A stretch of DNA of 8,354 bases from Dysgonamonadaceae bacterium (GTDB lineage: Bacteria; Bacteroidota; Bacteroidia; Bacteroidales; Azobacteroidaceae), in the NCBI GenBank assembly GCA_031261015.1, contig JAISKG010000157.1:1-8354 (forward strand). Reading direction: 5' to 3'. A program made the translations under genes and the position numbers. Shown here one piece after another: positions 1 to 6,531 of the stretch; positions within the stretch are counted from its first letter, which is position 1, and each line of letters opens with the position of its first letter. Below the pieces are notes generated by a model. The model was not told the origin of the DNA, did not search any database, and was given only the letters and a program-made list of their open reading frames with translations.

Positions 1-174
1 CGGACGATCCGGCCACGATGGCAAGTGCACCACGGAATCGACCGTCCATTTTCCGTCGAAAACCGGCGGAAGCAGATAAGGGTTCAATTTCTGTGCAAAA
101 AGCGATTGCACAGAAAGAGCAAGAAGAAAAATGAAAAAGGGCAGGATCCAAGCGATCCGATTTTTTTGTTTCAT
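1..174 (-). CDS. Exported protein of unknown function, 5' end only (runs off left edge)
   Basis: The minus strand stays open from an ATG at 174-172 to the first base of the window, giving 58 residues with no stop. The start is well fixed because an in-frame TAA lies only five codons upstream of the ATG. The product begins with a basic n-region (MKQKNR), followed by a hydrophobic stretch at residues 7-22 rich in Ile, Leu and Phe, then VQSLFA-QK. This is a typical signal peptide, with cleavage most likely after Ala27; an Ala-Gln junction is common in Bacteroidota exported proteins. No lipobox cysteine is seen, so it is probably periplasmic or outer-membrane associated rather than a lipoprotein. 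The visible mature part (about 31 residues, with the stretches LNPYLLPPVFDGKW and VVHLPSWPDRP) matches no family I recognise. The gene is divergent from the aminotransferase at 278. No good TAnnTTTG box was found for it in the 103-bp gap. Confidence 0.75.
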   Translation of the reverse strand, partial: MKQKNRIAWILPFFIFLLALSVQSLFAQKLNPYLLPPVFDGKWTVDSVVHLPSWPDRP

Positions 175-218
175 AGAATCGAACAGTTACTTTTTAGATT
201 TCGAAGTTAGATATTAAT

Positions 219-249
219 TTTGTTATTGCAAGAGAATCCTGTACTTTTG
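219..249 (+). promoter_or_regulatory. Bacteroidota-type promoter for the aminotransferase-permease operon
   Basis: A TTTG (-33 element) at 219-222 is separated by 19 nt from TACTTTTG at 242-249, a perfect match to the TAnnTTTG -7 consensus of the phylum's primary sigma factor. The start codon of the next gene lies 28 nt beyond the box, so the leader would be short (roughly 20-25 nt) and is A/T-rich. Confidence 0.8.
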
Positions 250-277
250 TAGCAATTTTAAAACAATTTAGTTTTTC

Positions 278-1471
278 ATGCCGAAAATTTCAACGCGCGG
301 GGTAGAAATTCCCGCCTCTCCCATACGAAAATTAGCGCCATTATCCGACTCAGCCAAAGCTCGCGGACTGACGGTTTACCATCTCAATATTGGGCAACCG
401 GATATTCCAACGCCGGAAGAAGGCTTGCGAGCCATCCGCAATTTGGATCGTAAAATATTGGAATACAGTCCCAGCGACGGCTTCCGGAGTTTTCGCGAAA
501 AATTAGTCAGTTATTATTCCAAATTCAAAATTAACGTAAGCGCCGACGATATAATTATTACTACCGGTGGCTCGGAAGCTGTGCTTTTCGCCTTCATGGC
601 TTGTCTCAATCCCGGCGACGAAATCATTGTGCCTGAGCCTGCTTACGCTAATTACATGGCTTTTGCGATTTCGGCGGGAGCGGTGATTCGCACGATTGCC
701 TCCGGCATCGAAGACGGGTTTGCTTTGCCGCCCATCGAAAAGTTCGAGGCTTTGATCAACAAGCGCACCAAAGGCATTTTGATTTGCAATCCCAACAATC
801 CGACCGGATATTTATATTCCCGTGCCGAAATGAACCGTATTCGCGACTTGGTAAAAAAGTACGATTTGTACTTGTTTTCCGATGAAGTGTATCGCGAATT
901 TATTTATACCGGTTCGCCTTACGTTAGCGCGATGCATTTGGTCGGGATTGAAGAAAATGTTGTTTTAATTGATTCCGTATCCAAACGATATAGCGAATGC
1001 GGCATTCGTGAAGGAATGTTGATTACCCGCAACAAAGAACTACGTAAAACGGTGATGAAATTTTGTCAAGCGCGGCTCAGTCCGCCGTTGCTGGGACAAA
1101 TCGTGGCAGAAGCTTCGCTCGACGTTTCCGATGAATACATGCAGGAAGTATATGAAGAATATTTAGACCGGCGCAATTATGTAGTCGATAGTTTAAATAA
1201 AATCCCCGGCGTTTATTCGCCGATTCCGATGGGTGCATTTTATACCATCGCGCGCTTACCGGTGGACGATGCCGATGCTTTCTGCGAGTGGTGTTTATCC
1301 GATTTTGAGTACGAAGGGCAAACGGTTTTTATGGCTCCCGGATCAGGGTTTTATACCGGTCAAGGTTTGGGAAAAAACGAAGTGCGTATCGCCTACGTAT
1401 TGAAAAAAGAAGATTTGCAAAAAGCAATGGTCGTGTTAACCAAAGCTTTAGAAGAATATAACAAACGATGA
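278..1471 (+). CDS. PLP-dependent class I/II aminotransferase, aspartate aminotransferase-like
   Basis: A 397-residue fold-type I aminotransferase of normal family length. PLP is expected to be bound through Lys236 in DSVSKRYS as the Schiff-base lysine. Other family landmarks are TGGSEA at 96-101 (phosphate cup), NPNNPTG at 171-177 (Asn174 to the cofactor ring), SDEVY at 201-205 (Asp202 to the pyridine nitrogen), Arg244 eight residues after the lysine (phosphate), and Arg370 in NEVRIAYV (substrate alpha-carboxylate). The enzyme should move an amino group between an amino acid and a 2-oxo acid in the cytoplasm. Aspartate is the usual annotation for this Bacteroidota subgroup, but substrate cannot be read from the sequence. 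An odd point is Arg-Glu-Gly at 244-246, where a hydrophobic residue normally sits between Arg and Gly. The ATG at 278 is 28 nt downstream of a consensus promoter. The TGA stop overlaps the start of the permease gene, suggesting translational coupling. Confidence 0.93.
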   Translation: MPKISTRGVEIPASPIRKLAPLSDSAKARGLTVYHLNIGQPDIPTPEEGLRAIRNLDRKILEYSPSDGFRSFREKLVSYYSKFKINVSADDIIITTGGSEAVLFAFMACLNPGDEIIVPEPAYANYMAFAISAGAVIRTIASGIEDGFALPPIEKFEALINKRTKGILICNPNNPTGYLYSRAEMNRIRDLVKKYDLYLFSDEVYREFIYTGSPYVSAMHLVGIEENVVLIDSVSKRYSECGIREGMLITRNKELRKTVMKFCQARLSPPLLGQIVAEASLDVSDEYMQEVYEEYLDRRNYVVDSLNKIPGVYSPIPMGAFYTIARLPVDDADAFCEWCLSDFEYEGQTVFMAPGSGFYTGQGLGKNEVRIAYVLKKEDLQKAMVVLTKALEEYNKR

Positions 1472-2715
1472 ATTACGAATTTTTCATAGCTAAACGCATG
1501 TATCGCGATAAAAACGGCGAGCGCAAAATTTCGCTGCCTGCCATTCGCATTGCGATCGTCAGCATTGCTTTAGGTTTGGCTGTGATGATTCTTTCGGTGG
1601 CGATCGTGATCGGGTTTAAAGAGGAAGTGCGCAACAAAGTGATCGGTTTCGGTTCACACATTCAGATCACGAATTTCGACAGCAACAACACTTACGAAAC
1701 TCAGCCGATAGTAGTGAACGATACGCTAATCAAAGAGATAGCGAAAAATCCCAACGTAGCTTATATTCAAAAATTTGCTACTAAGCCGGGCATCATCAAA
1801 ACCGACGAAGATTTTCTGGGCGTTATTTTCAAAGGAGTGGACGAGAATTACGATTGGGCGTTTTTCCGCCAAAACTTGGTCGAAGGCGACGTGCTGGAGA
1901 TTACCTCCGGTGTTACTTCCGATCAAGTGTTGATTTCCAAGACGATAGCCGACAAGCTTCATTTGAAACTCGGCGATACTTTCGTCACCTGTTTTGTGCA
2001 GAACGAAACGCCTCGCTTGCGGAAATATAAAATCGTCGGGATTTATCAAACTCATTTTGCCGACTACGATCAATTATTTATATTTTCCGATATAAAACAG
2101 ATTCGTCGATTAAATGAATGGGAACCTGATATGGTGAGCGGTTTGGAAATTTTAGTGAAAAATTACAATCAATTGGACGAAACTTCCCTGCAATTATATT
2201 ATGATTTGCAAAGCCGGAACGATCGCTTGGGAAATACATTTTATACCCGTTCGATCAAGCAATTAAATCCGATGATTTTTGCTTGGTTGGATGTGTTGAA
2301 TCTCAATGTGGTCGTTATTTTGCTGCTCATGCTGGTCGTCGCCGGCTTTTCCATGATTTCCGGATTGTTGATCCTTATTTTGGAACGAGCCAATCTGATT
2401 GGCATCTTGAAAGCTTTAGGTGAAACGAATATAAATATACGTAAAATATTTCTCTACTTTTCTTTGTTTTTAATTGGGAAAGGCTTGTTGTGGGGTAACC
2501 TGATTGCACTTGCCATTTGCCTGATTCAAAAATACTTTGGTATCTTCAAGTTAGATCCCGACACTTATTACGTTTCGGAAGTTCCGGTTCATTTGACGGT
2601 CGCTTCCGTTGTGCTCATCAACATCGGCGCTTTGCTGATTACTTTGTTGATGCTTGTTGGTCCCTCATATTTGGTTGCAAAAATTTCTCCGGCGAAAACC
2701 ATTCGTTTTGAATGA
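1468..2715 (+). CDS. FtsX/LolC-E-family ABC transporter permease
   Basis: A 415-residue inner-membrane protein with the four-helix layout of the FtsX/MacB/LolC-E superfamily. A cytoplasmic N-terminus (FFIAKRMYRDK) is followed by TM1 at about 27-50. A periplasmic domain of about 225 residues comes next (51-275; it contains GFGSHIQI at 60-67, a position typical of LolC/E-type proteins). TM2 at about 278-304, TM3 at about 326-352 and TM4 at about 377-399 follow. The cytoplasmic loop after TM2 has the diagnostic ERANLIGILKALGETN (306-321), and the C-terminus ends SPAKTIRFE as in many family members. These permeases work mechanically with a separate LolD-type ATPase, for instance to release lipoproteins from the inner membrane. 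No ATPase is encoded in this window, so the partner must lie elsewhere. The exact substrate (lipoprotein or other) is inference. The gene starts inside the stop codon of the aminotransferase (ATGA, four-base overlap). Confidence 0.9.
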   Translation: MNYEFFIAKRMYRDKNGERKISLPAIRIAIVSIALGLAVMILSVAIVIGFKEEVRNKVIGFGSHIQITNFDSNNTYETQPIVVNDTLIKEIAKNPNVAYIQKFATKPGIIKTDEDFLGVIFKGVDENYDWAFFRQNLVEGDVLEITSGVTSDQVLISKTIADKLHLKLGDTFVTCFVQNETPRLRKYKIVGIYQTHFADYDQLFIFSDIKQIRRLNEWEPDMVSGLEILVKNYNQLDETSLQLYYDLQSRNDRLGNTFYTRSIKQLNPMIFAWLDVLNLNVVVILLLMLVVAGFSMISGLLILILERANLIGILKALGETNINIRKIFLYFSLFLIGKGLLWGNLIALAICLIQKYFGIFKLDPDTYYVSEVPVHLTVASVVLINIGALLITLLMLVGPSYLVAKISPAKTIRFE

Positions 2716-2814
2716 TATACAGATTTTAAAGATAAAATTTTAATCTATAACATAAACTTTTTTTTAATCTGAGTGTTTTATAATGAACGTTTAATTTTTT
2801 AATGAATTTACAGT

Positions 2815-3018
2815 ATGGAAAAAAATGCGAAGTATCTTCAGATTTGGAAGCATTTAGCTGACAAATACGATGCCGAAAGCAGTTCGGTCGAAGAAATCCT
2901 GAATGAAAAATCGTTGCATACGATTTTGACGCGGTATTTTTCTCATCTTTCCGAAACGGAGAAGCAACATTTAACGAATGAGTTGCATGAGATGGAGGAG
3001 AAGTTGGGGTTGAATTGA
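2815..3018 (+). CDS. Small acidic hypothetical protein, 67 residues
   Basis: I do not recognise this protein. It is 67 residues long, charged and free of membrane segments or cysteines. Its segments look strongly helical: AKYLQIWKHLADKY (5-18), SSVEEILNEKSLHTILTRYF (23-42) and an amphipathic C-terminal helix with many Glu and Lys residues. The codon use resembles that of the flanking genes, and the reading ends in TGA only 27 nt before a strong terminator; both support a real gene. It lies 99 bp after the permease in an AT-rich gap without a recognisable TAnnTTTG promoter, so it may be the last gene of the aminotransferase-permease transcript. The minus strand of the same stretch is also open (2726-3025), but its translation is rich in Ser, His and Arg and looks like a shadow. 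Function is unknown; a small cytoplasmic helical or adaptor-like protein is only a guess. Confidence 0.7.
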   Translation: MEKNAKYLQIWKHLADKYDAESSSVEEILNEKSLHTILTRYFSHLSETEKQHLTNELHEMEEKLGLN

Positions 3019-3045
3019 GAGGCATTTTTGTAACTCAAACAGAGT

Positions 3046-3087
3046 AAACGGCTAACAACTATTGAGGGTTATTAGCCGTTTTTTTTT
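3046..3087 (+). terminator. Rho-independent terminator after the small gene
   Basis: AAACGGCTAA at 3046-3055 pairs with TTAGCCGTTT at 3072-3081 to form a 10-bp stem. After one C/A mismatch the stem continues with AACT/GGTT (one G-T wobble) around a six-base loop. It runs straight into a T tract at 3079-3087. Read on the minus strand the T tail is short, so it mainly ends plus-strand transcription. It may still slow transcripts of the convergent nuclease gene, whose stop is only a few bases away. Confidence 0.88.
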
Positions 3088-3092
3088 GTTTT

Positions 3093-4277
3093 TTACCTCT
3101 CCAATTCCCGTCGTATAAATTCTTCCAACACTCTCTTTTCCGGCAAATTCACCAAAAATTTTGAAACGAAAAGCTGGTTATCCATTCCGGCTGTAGCGTA
3201 TTTCGCCAAAGTTTCACTTTTGTCGCCACAGAGGATCAGTCCGATGGGCGGGTTGTCGCCTTCCGCCATTTCATTGTTTTTGTAATAGTTGAGATAGACA
3301 GCCATTTGTCCGGCGTCGGCATGGTCGAATTTACCGAGTTTTAGGTCGATAAGGATGTGGCTTTTCAGGATGCGATGATAGAAAACCAAGTCAATGTGGT
3401 AATGTGTATTATCGAAAGTGATTCGTTTTTGGCGAGCTTCGAAGCAAAAGCCGGCGCCGAGTTCGATTAGGAATTGTTGCAAATGATCCAGAATGGCTTG
3501 TTCCAATTCCGACTCGCTGTATTGCGAATGTTCTTTCAAGCCGAGAAATTCCAGAAAATAAGGATCGCGGATCACATCTGCATTTTGAGCAGGCTTTTGA
3601 TTTTTGAATTTGGCGATAACGGCTTCTTTATCTTTGGAAAGGCCGGTTCTTACGTACAGGGCGGTATTCATGGCGCGTTCCAGTTCGCGAACGCTCCAGT
3701 TGTTTTTGATGGTTTCGACTTCGTAGAAGAGGCGTTCCAGTGGGTCGTCTTTTCTTATTAATTCTAAGAAATGAGAAAAACTCAAGCGAGATAATAATAA
3801 TTTATTAGGAATTGGATGTTCTTCCGGTAATTCAACATTCATTGACTGTTGAATTTGCAATGCATTGAATGGCAATGATTTATATAAATTTATTCCTGAT
3901 TGTTGTAATTCAACAGACAGTGTCTGTTGAATTTGCGGATATGTTCTGTAAAAAGCACGACTATTTCTTAAAGACATAGGAGAATATCCTTTAAGTCCTT
4001 TATATTTAAGTCTTTTTGACATTTCTTCTATAAGCCGTTCTCCATACTTGGCACGATCTTCCCCTTTTTGTTCGTACTCAACAATATAAAATCCCGTCAT
4101 CCAATTCTTAATAACAAGAAAATAATTGACTGTCCTTTGCGCATTCTTCTGCAATAAATGATGTGTTTGATAAACATTATCAATCAGTTTGTCGAAATTG
4201 TTTTGTGTCATTACTTGTCCGATTTTTTCAGATAGTTCGTTGCTTTCTGCAAGTTGAAGTTTTTTGGTCTGTGTCAT
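3093..4277 (-). CDS. PD-(D/E)XK nuclease of the DUF1016/YhcG family
   Basis: A 394-residue protein with both halves of the YhcG/DUF1016 family. The N-terminal domain (about 25-180) has the family patterns NWMTGFYIVEYEQKGEDRAKYG (written here only as a position: 58-79), LSR-type segment SPMSLRNSRAFYRTYP (99-114) and SFSHFLELI (166-174). The C-terminal nuclease domain (about 190-385) has NNWSVRELER (192-201), FEARQKR (279-285), HIDLVFYHR (294-302), LIDLKLGKF (309-317) and AGQMAVYLNYY (322-332). Likely catalytic residues are Asp296, Asp311 and Lys313; the third motif reads Asp-Leu-Lys where the family usually has Glu-Leu-Lys. Family members are predicted DNA nucleases, often accessory and found near restriction-modification or other mobile genes; none is present here. 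Codons 116-124 and 142-150 come from a duplicated palindromic element. The N-terminal half is about 30% GC against about 48% for the C-terminal half, suggesting transfer or recombination. The gene stands alone, convergent with the small gene and divergent from tig. Confidence 0.9.
   Translation of the reverse strand: MTQTKKLQLAESNELSEKIGQVMTQNNFDKLIDNVYQTHHLLQKNAQRTVNYFLVIKNWMTGFYIVEYEQKGEDRAKYGERLIEEMSKRLKYKGLKGYSPMSLRNSRAFYRTYPQIQQTLSVELQQSGINLYKSLPFNALQIQQSMNVELPEEHPIPNKLLLSRLSFSHFLELIRKDDPLERLFYEVETIKNNWSVRELERAMNTALYVRTGLSKDKEAVIAKFKNQKPAQNADVIRDPYFLEFLGLKEHSQYSESELEQAILDHLQQFLIELGAGFCFEARQKRITFDNTHYHIDLVFYHRILKSHILIDLKLGKFDHADAGQMAVYLNYYKNNEMAEGDNPPIGLILCGDKSETLAKYATAGMDNQLFVSKFLVNLPEKRVLEEFIRRELER
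3827..3858. repeat. 32-bp element, copy 1 of 2, inside the nuclease gene
   Basis: GTAATTCAACA, eight variable bases, then CTGTTGAATTTGC. Both outer parts are identical in the second copy at 3905-3936. The 78-bp offset is exactly 26 codons, so both copies are read in the same frame and encode QIQQ-xxx-VEL. In this copy the inverted arms AATTCAACA (3829-3837) and TGTTGAATT (3847-3855) remain, but the centre is not symmetrical. Confidence 0.85.
3905..3936. repeat. 32-bp element, copy 2, containing a 27-bp near-perfect palindrome
   Basis: Same outer sequence as the copy at 3827-3858 with a different eight-base centre. Here AATTCAACAGACA (3907-3919) is the exact reverse complement of TGTCTGTTGAATT (3921-3933), giving 13-bp arms around a single central G at 3920. 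It encodes residues 116-124 of the nuclease (IQQTLSVEL). Confidence 0.92.
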
Positions 4278-4351
4278 TTTTATAGTTTATATTGGTTTAT
4301 AAATAAGTTGGTTATCTAATAAACAGGTTGTAAAATCCGGTGTATTTCGCA

Positions 4352-4359
4352 CAAAGGTA
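4352..4359 (-). promoter_or_regulatory. Possible -7 box for the nuclease gene
   Basis: CAAAGGTA on the plus strand reads TACCTTTG on the minus strand, a perfect TAnnTTTG match about 75 nt upstream of the nuclease ATG. The expected -33 region (about 4379-4382) reads AGTG on the minus strand, a poor match to TTTG, so the assignment is tentative. The whole 4278-4488 gap holds only this box and the tig promoter in AT-rich DNA. Confidence 0.5.
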
Positions 4360-4421
4360 GGTAATTTTTTAAAAAATACACTATCCAATATAGAGAAGAA
4401 AATATTTTCCCCGGCACACTA

Positions 4422-4453
4422 TTTGATACTTCCAAGAAATAAAACTAACTTTG
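4422..4453 (+). promoter_or_regulatory. Bacteroidota-type promoter for tig-clpP-clpX
   Basis: TTTG at 4422-4425, a 20-nt spacer and TAACTTTG at 4446-4453 match the phylum consensus at both elements. The tig ATG follows 35 nt after the box. No promoter-sized gap exists between tig, clpP and clpX, so this should be the main promoter for all three genes. Confidence 0.82.
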
Positions 4454-4488
4454 CACCCCTAAAAGATTTATCACTTAAATAACATAGA

Positions 4489-5847
4489 ATGAAAGTTACA
4501 TTAAACACCATCGATCCGGTAAATGCCGAATTAACCGTTGACATAGCAAAAGAAGATTACGCAGCCGACGTCAAAAAAAATTTGAAAAAGATTCGTGAAA
4601 CGGCGGTAATTCCCGGATTCCGAAAAGGCATGGCGCCCGAATCCATCCTGCAAAAAATGTATGGAAAATCGGTTTTAGTTGAAGAAGTGAACCGTTTGGT
4701 TTCCGACCAGCTATACAATTATATCAAAGAAAATCAACTCAATATTTTAGGAGAACCGCTGCCTTCACTGAAGGAACAGACGCCTCTGAATTTCGACCAA
4801 CAGGAAGATTATTCTTTCACTTTCGATCTGGGTTTGTCGCCGAAAATAGATGCCAAATTGACAAAAAACGACAAGATGACGTACTACACGATCGCCGCTT
4901 CCGACGAAATGATCGAAAAACAAGTCCAAAATTTCAAAGCGAATTATGGTTCCTACGAGCCGGCCGAGGCTGTCGAGAGTCGCGATATGGTGAAAGGTTT
5001 ACTGACGGAACTCAACGAAGATCAAACGCCGAAAGAACATGGAATCCAAGTTCCGGACGCCGTCTTGATGCCGGAATATATCAAAGACGCCGATGAGAAA
5101 AAGAAATTCATCGGAGCGAAATTAGGCGATCAGATTATTTTCAATCCCCACAAGGCCTACGAAGGCAACGAGGCCGAAATTTCCTCTTTCCTGAAAATCA
5201 AAAAAGACGAAATTGCGGCGCATACCGGCGATTTTGCTTTGATCATTGAAGAAATCACCCGTTACAAAGAAGGCGAACTCAATCAGGAATTGTTCGACCG
5301 CGTTTACGAACCGGGAACCGTGACGACCGAAGCGCAATTCCGCGAAAAAATCAAGGAAACGATTCAACAACAATTACTTCCCGAAAGCGATTACAAATTT
5401 CTCATCGACGCCAAGCAACGCTTGGAGGATCAGGCGAAAGACACACAATTCCCCGATGCGTTCCTGCATCGTTGGTTGGTCGCTTCCAATCCCGACCGCA
5501 CCGAAGAATCGCTCGAAGCCGATTATCCGAAAATCATCGACGACTTGAAATTCCATTTAATTAAGGAACAAATCGTTCACGATAATCATATCGAAGTCGC
5601 GGCGGAAGATATTCAGGAACAAGCGAAAAAAGTGGTTCGCGCCCAATTTGCCCAATACGGAATGACCAATCTTTCCGACCAAGTGGTGAGCGATTATTCC
5701 AAAGAAATGCTGAAAAAAGAAGAAACTGTACGCAACTTGCTCGACAAGGCCGTGGAAGAAAAATTGATCGCTTTCCTGAAAAACGAAGTCACTTTGCAAC
5801 CGAAAGAAGTGAGCGTAGAAGAATTCCAAAAATTATTTGAAAAATAA
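4489..5847 (+). CDS. tig: Trigger factor (ribosome-associated chaperone)
   Basis: A 452-residue trigger factor. The N-terminal ribosome-binding domain (1 to about 115) includes the signature loop GFRKGMAP at 43-50, which docks at the polypeptide exit tunnel. A substrate-binding linker follows (about 120-157), then a region in the position of the FKBP-type prolyl isomerase domain (about 158-258), then the helical chaperone arms (about 259-452), which are rich in Lys, Glu and Gln. The middle domain is degenerate: the active-site region that in E. coli reads GRMIPGFEDGIKG is replaced by MPEYIKDADEKKKFIG, so prolyl isomerase activity is doubtful, as I understand is usual for Bacteroidota trigger factors. 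The protein should hold and help fold nascent chains in the cytoplasm. It begins 35 nt after a consensus promoter and leads the operon with clpP 12 nt downstream. The ATG at 4489 is the start that keeps the family's usual N-terminus. Confidence 0.95.
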   Translation: MKVTLNTIDPVNAELTVDIAKEDYAADVKKNLKKIRETAVIPGFRKGMAPESILQKMYGKSVLVEEVNRLVSDQLYNYIKENQLNILGEPLPSLKEQTPLNFDQQEDYSFTFDLGLSPKIDAKLTKNDKMTYYTIAASDEMIEKQVQNFKANYGSYEPAEAVESRDMVKGLLTELNEDQTPKEHGIQVPDAVLMPEYIKDADEKKKFIGAKLGDQIIFNPHKAYEGNEAEISSFLKIKKDEIAAHTGDFALIIEEITRYKEGELNQELFDRVYEPGTVTTEAQFREKIKETIQQQLLPESDYKFLIDAKQRLEDQAKDTQFPDAFLHRWLVASNPDRTEESLEADYPKIIDDLKFHLIKEQIVHDNHIEVAAEDIQEQAKKVVRAQFAQYGMTNLSDQVVSDYSKEMLKKEETVRNLLDKAVEEKLIAFLKNEVTLQPKEVSVEEFQKLFEK

Positions 5848-5859
5848 AAACAACGGATT

Positions 5860-6528
5860 ATGAACAACGATTTTAAAAATTATGCAGTGAAGCATTTGAG
5901 AATGAACGGAAACGCTCTGGATCAATATGCAAACATGATCACCGATAACTATATTTCGCCGACGATCATCGAAGAACGACAATTAAACATTGCGCAAATG
6001 GACGTTTTTTCCCGTTTAATGATGGATCGTATTATTTTCTTGGGCACACAAGTCGATGATTATACGGCCAATGTGATTCAAGCGCAATTGCTTTATTTAG
6101 ATTCATCCGATCCGGGAAAAGATATTTCGATTTACATCAATTCGCCGGGCGGCTCGGTTTACGCCGGTTACGGGATTTACGATACGATGCAGTTCATTAC
6201 CAGCGATGTAGCAACAATTTGCACGGGAATGGCCGCTTCGATGGCTGCTGTCCTGTTGGTCGCCGGAGCGAAAGGCAAACGTTCGGCTTTGCTACATTCG
6301 CGTGTGATGATTCACCAGCCGCTGGGCGGCGCGCAAGGTCAGGCTTCCGACATCGAAATCACGGCTCGCGAAATCCTGAAAATCAAAAAGGAAATTTATA
6401 CGATCATCGCCGATCATTCGGGTCAACCTTTCGAACAAGTGTTGAAAGACGGCGATCGCGATTTTTGGATGAACTCCGAAGAAGCCAAAGCTTACGGAAT
6501 GGTCGATCAAATTCTAACGAAAAAATAA
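5860..6528 (+). CDS. clpP: ATP-dependent Clp protease proteolytic subunit
   Basis: A 222-residue ClpP serine protease. The catalytic triad is intact: Ser127 in GMAASMAAV, His152 in VMIHQPLGG and Asp201 in [10 protein letters not shown]. Their spacings of 25 and 49 residues equal those in the E. coli enzyme. The oxyanion and substrate-strand motif SPGGSV is at 95-100, and the N-terminal core begins around [14 protein letters not shown] (49-62). About 30 residues precede the conserved TIIEERQ segment, longer than in E. coli, and are probably a propeptide removed during maturation. Fourteen subunits form a closed barrel that degrades proteins fed by an unfoldase such as the ClpX encoded next. 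The gene lies 12 nt after tig and 3 nt before clpX, so co-translation in one operon is likely. Confidence 0.97.
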   Translation: MNNDFKNYAVKHLRMNGNALDQYANMITDNYISPTIIEERQLNIAQMDVFSRLMMDRIIFLGTQVDDYTANVIQAQLLYLDSSDPGKDISIYINSPGGSVYAGYGIYDTMQFITSDVATICTGMAASMAAVLLVAGAKGKRSALLHSRVMIHQPLGGAQGQASDIEITAREILKIKKEIYTIIADHSGQPFEQVLKDGDRDFWMNSEEAKAYGMVDQILTKK

Positions 6529-6531
6529 AGA

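Noticed and set aside
25..210. Plus-strand open frame of 61 residues
   Set aside because: Highly basic, low-quality composition, and antisense to the minus-strand gene with a clear signal peptide at 1-174; it is a shadow.
2721..2765. Possible terminator after the permease (AGATT/AATCT arms, then a T run at 2758-2765)
   Set aside because: The stem is only five A/T-rich pairs with internal mismatches and the T run is 11 nt away from it; too weak to call.
2726..3025. Minus-strand open frame of 99 residues over the small gene
   Set aside because: It covers the AT-rich gap and would run into the upstream gene region without any promoter; its Ser/His/Arg-rich translation looks non-coding, whereas the plus-strand frame has a protein-like composition.
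3858..3867. CAATGCATTG ten-base palindrome in the nuclease gene
   Set aside because: Short enough to occur by chance and not repeated at the second element copy.
3827..3936. CRISPR-like repeat pair
   Set aside because: Only two copies, inside and in frame with a coding sequence, with eight-base centres rather than spacers and a 46-bp gap that is also coding.
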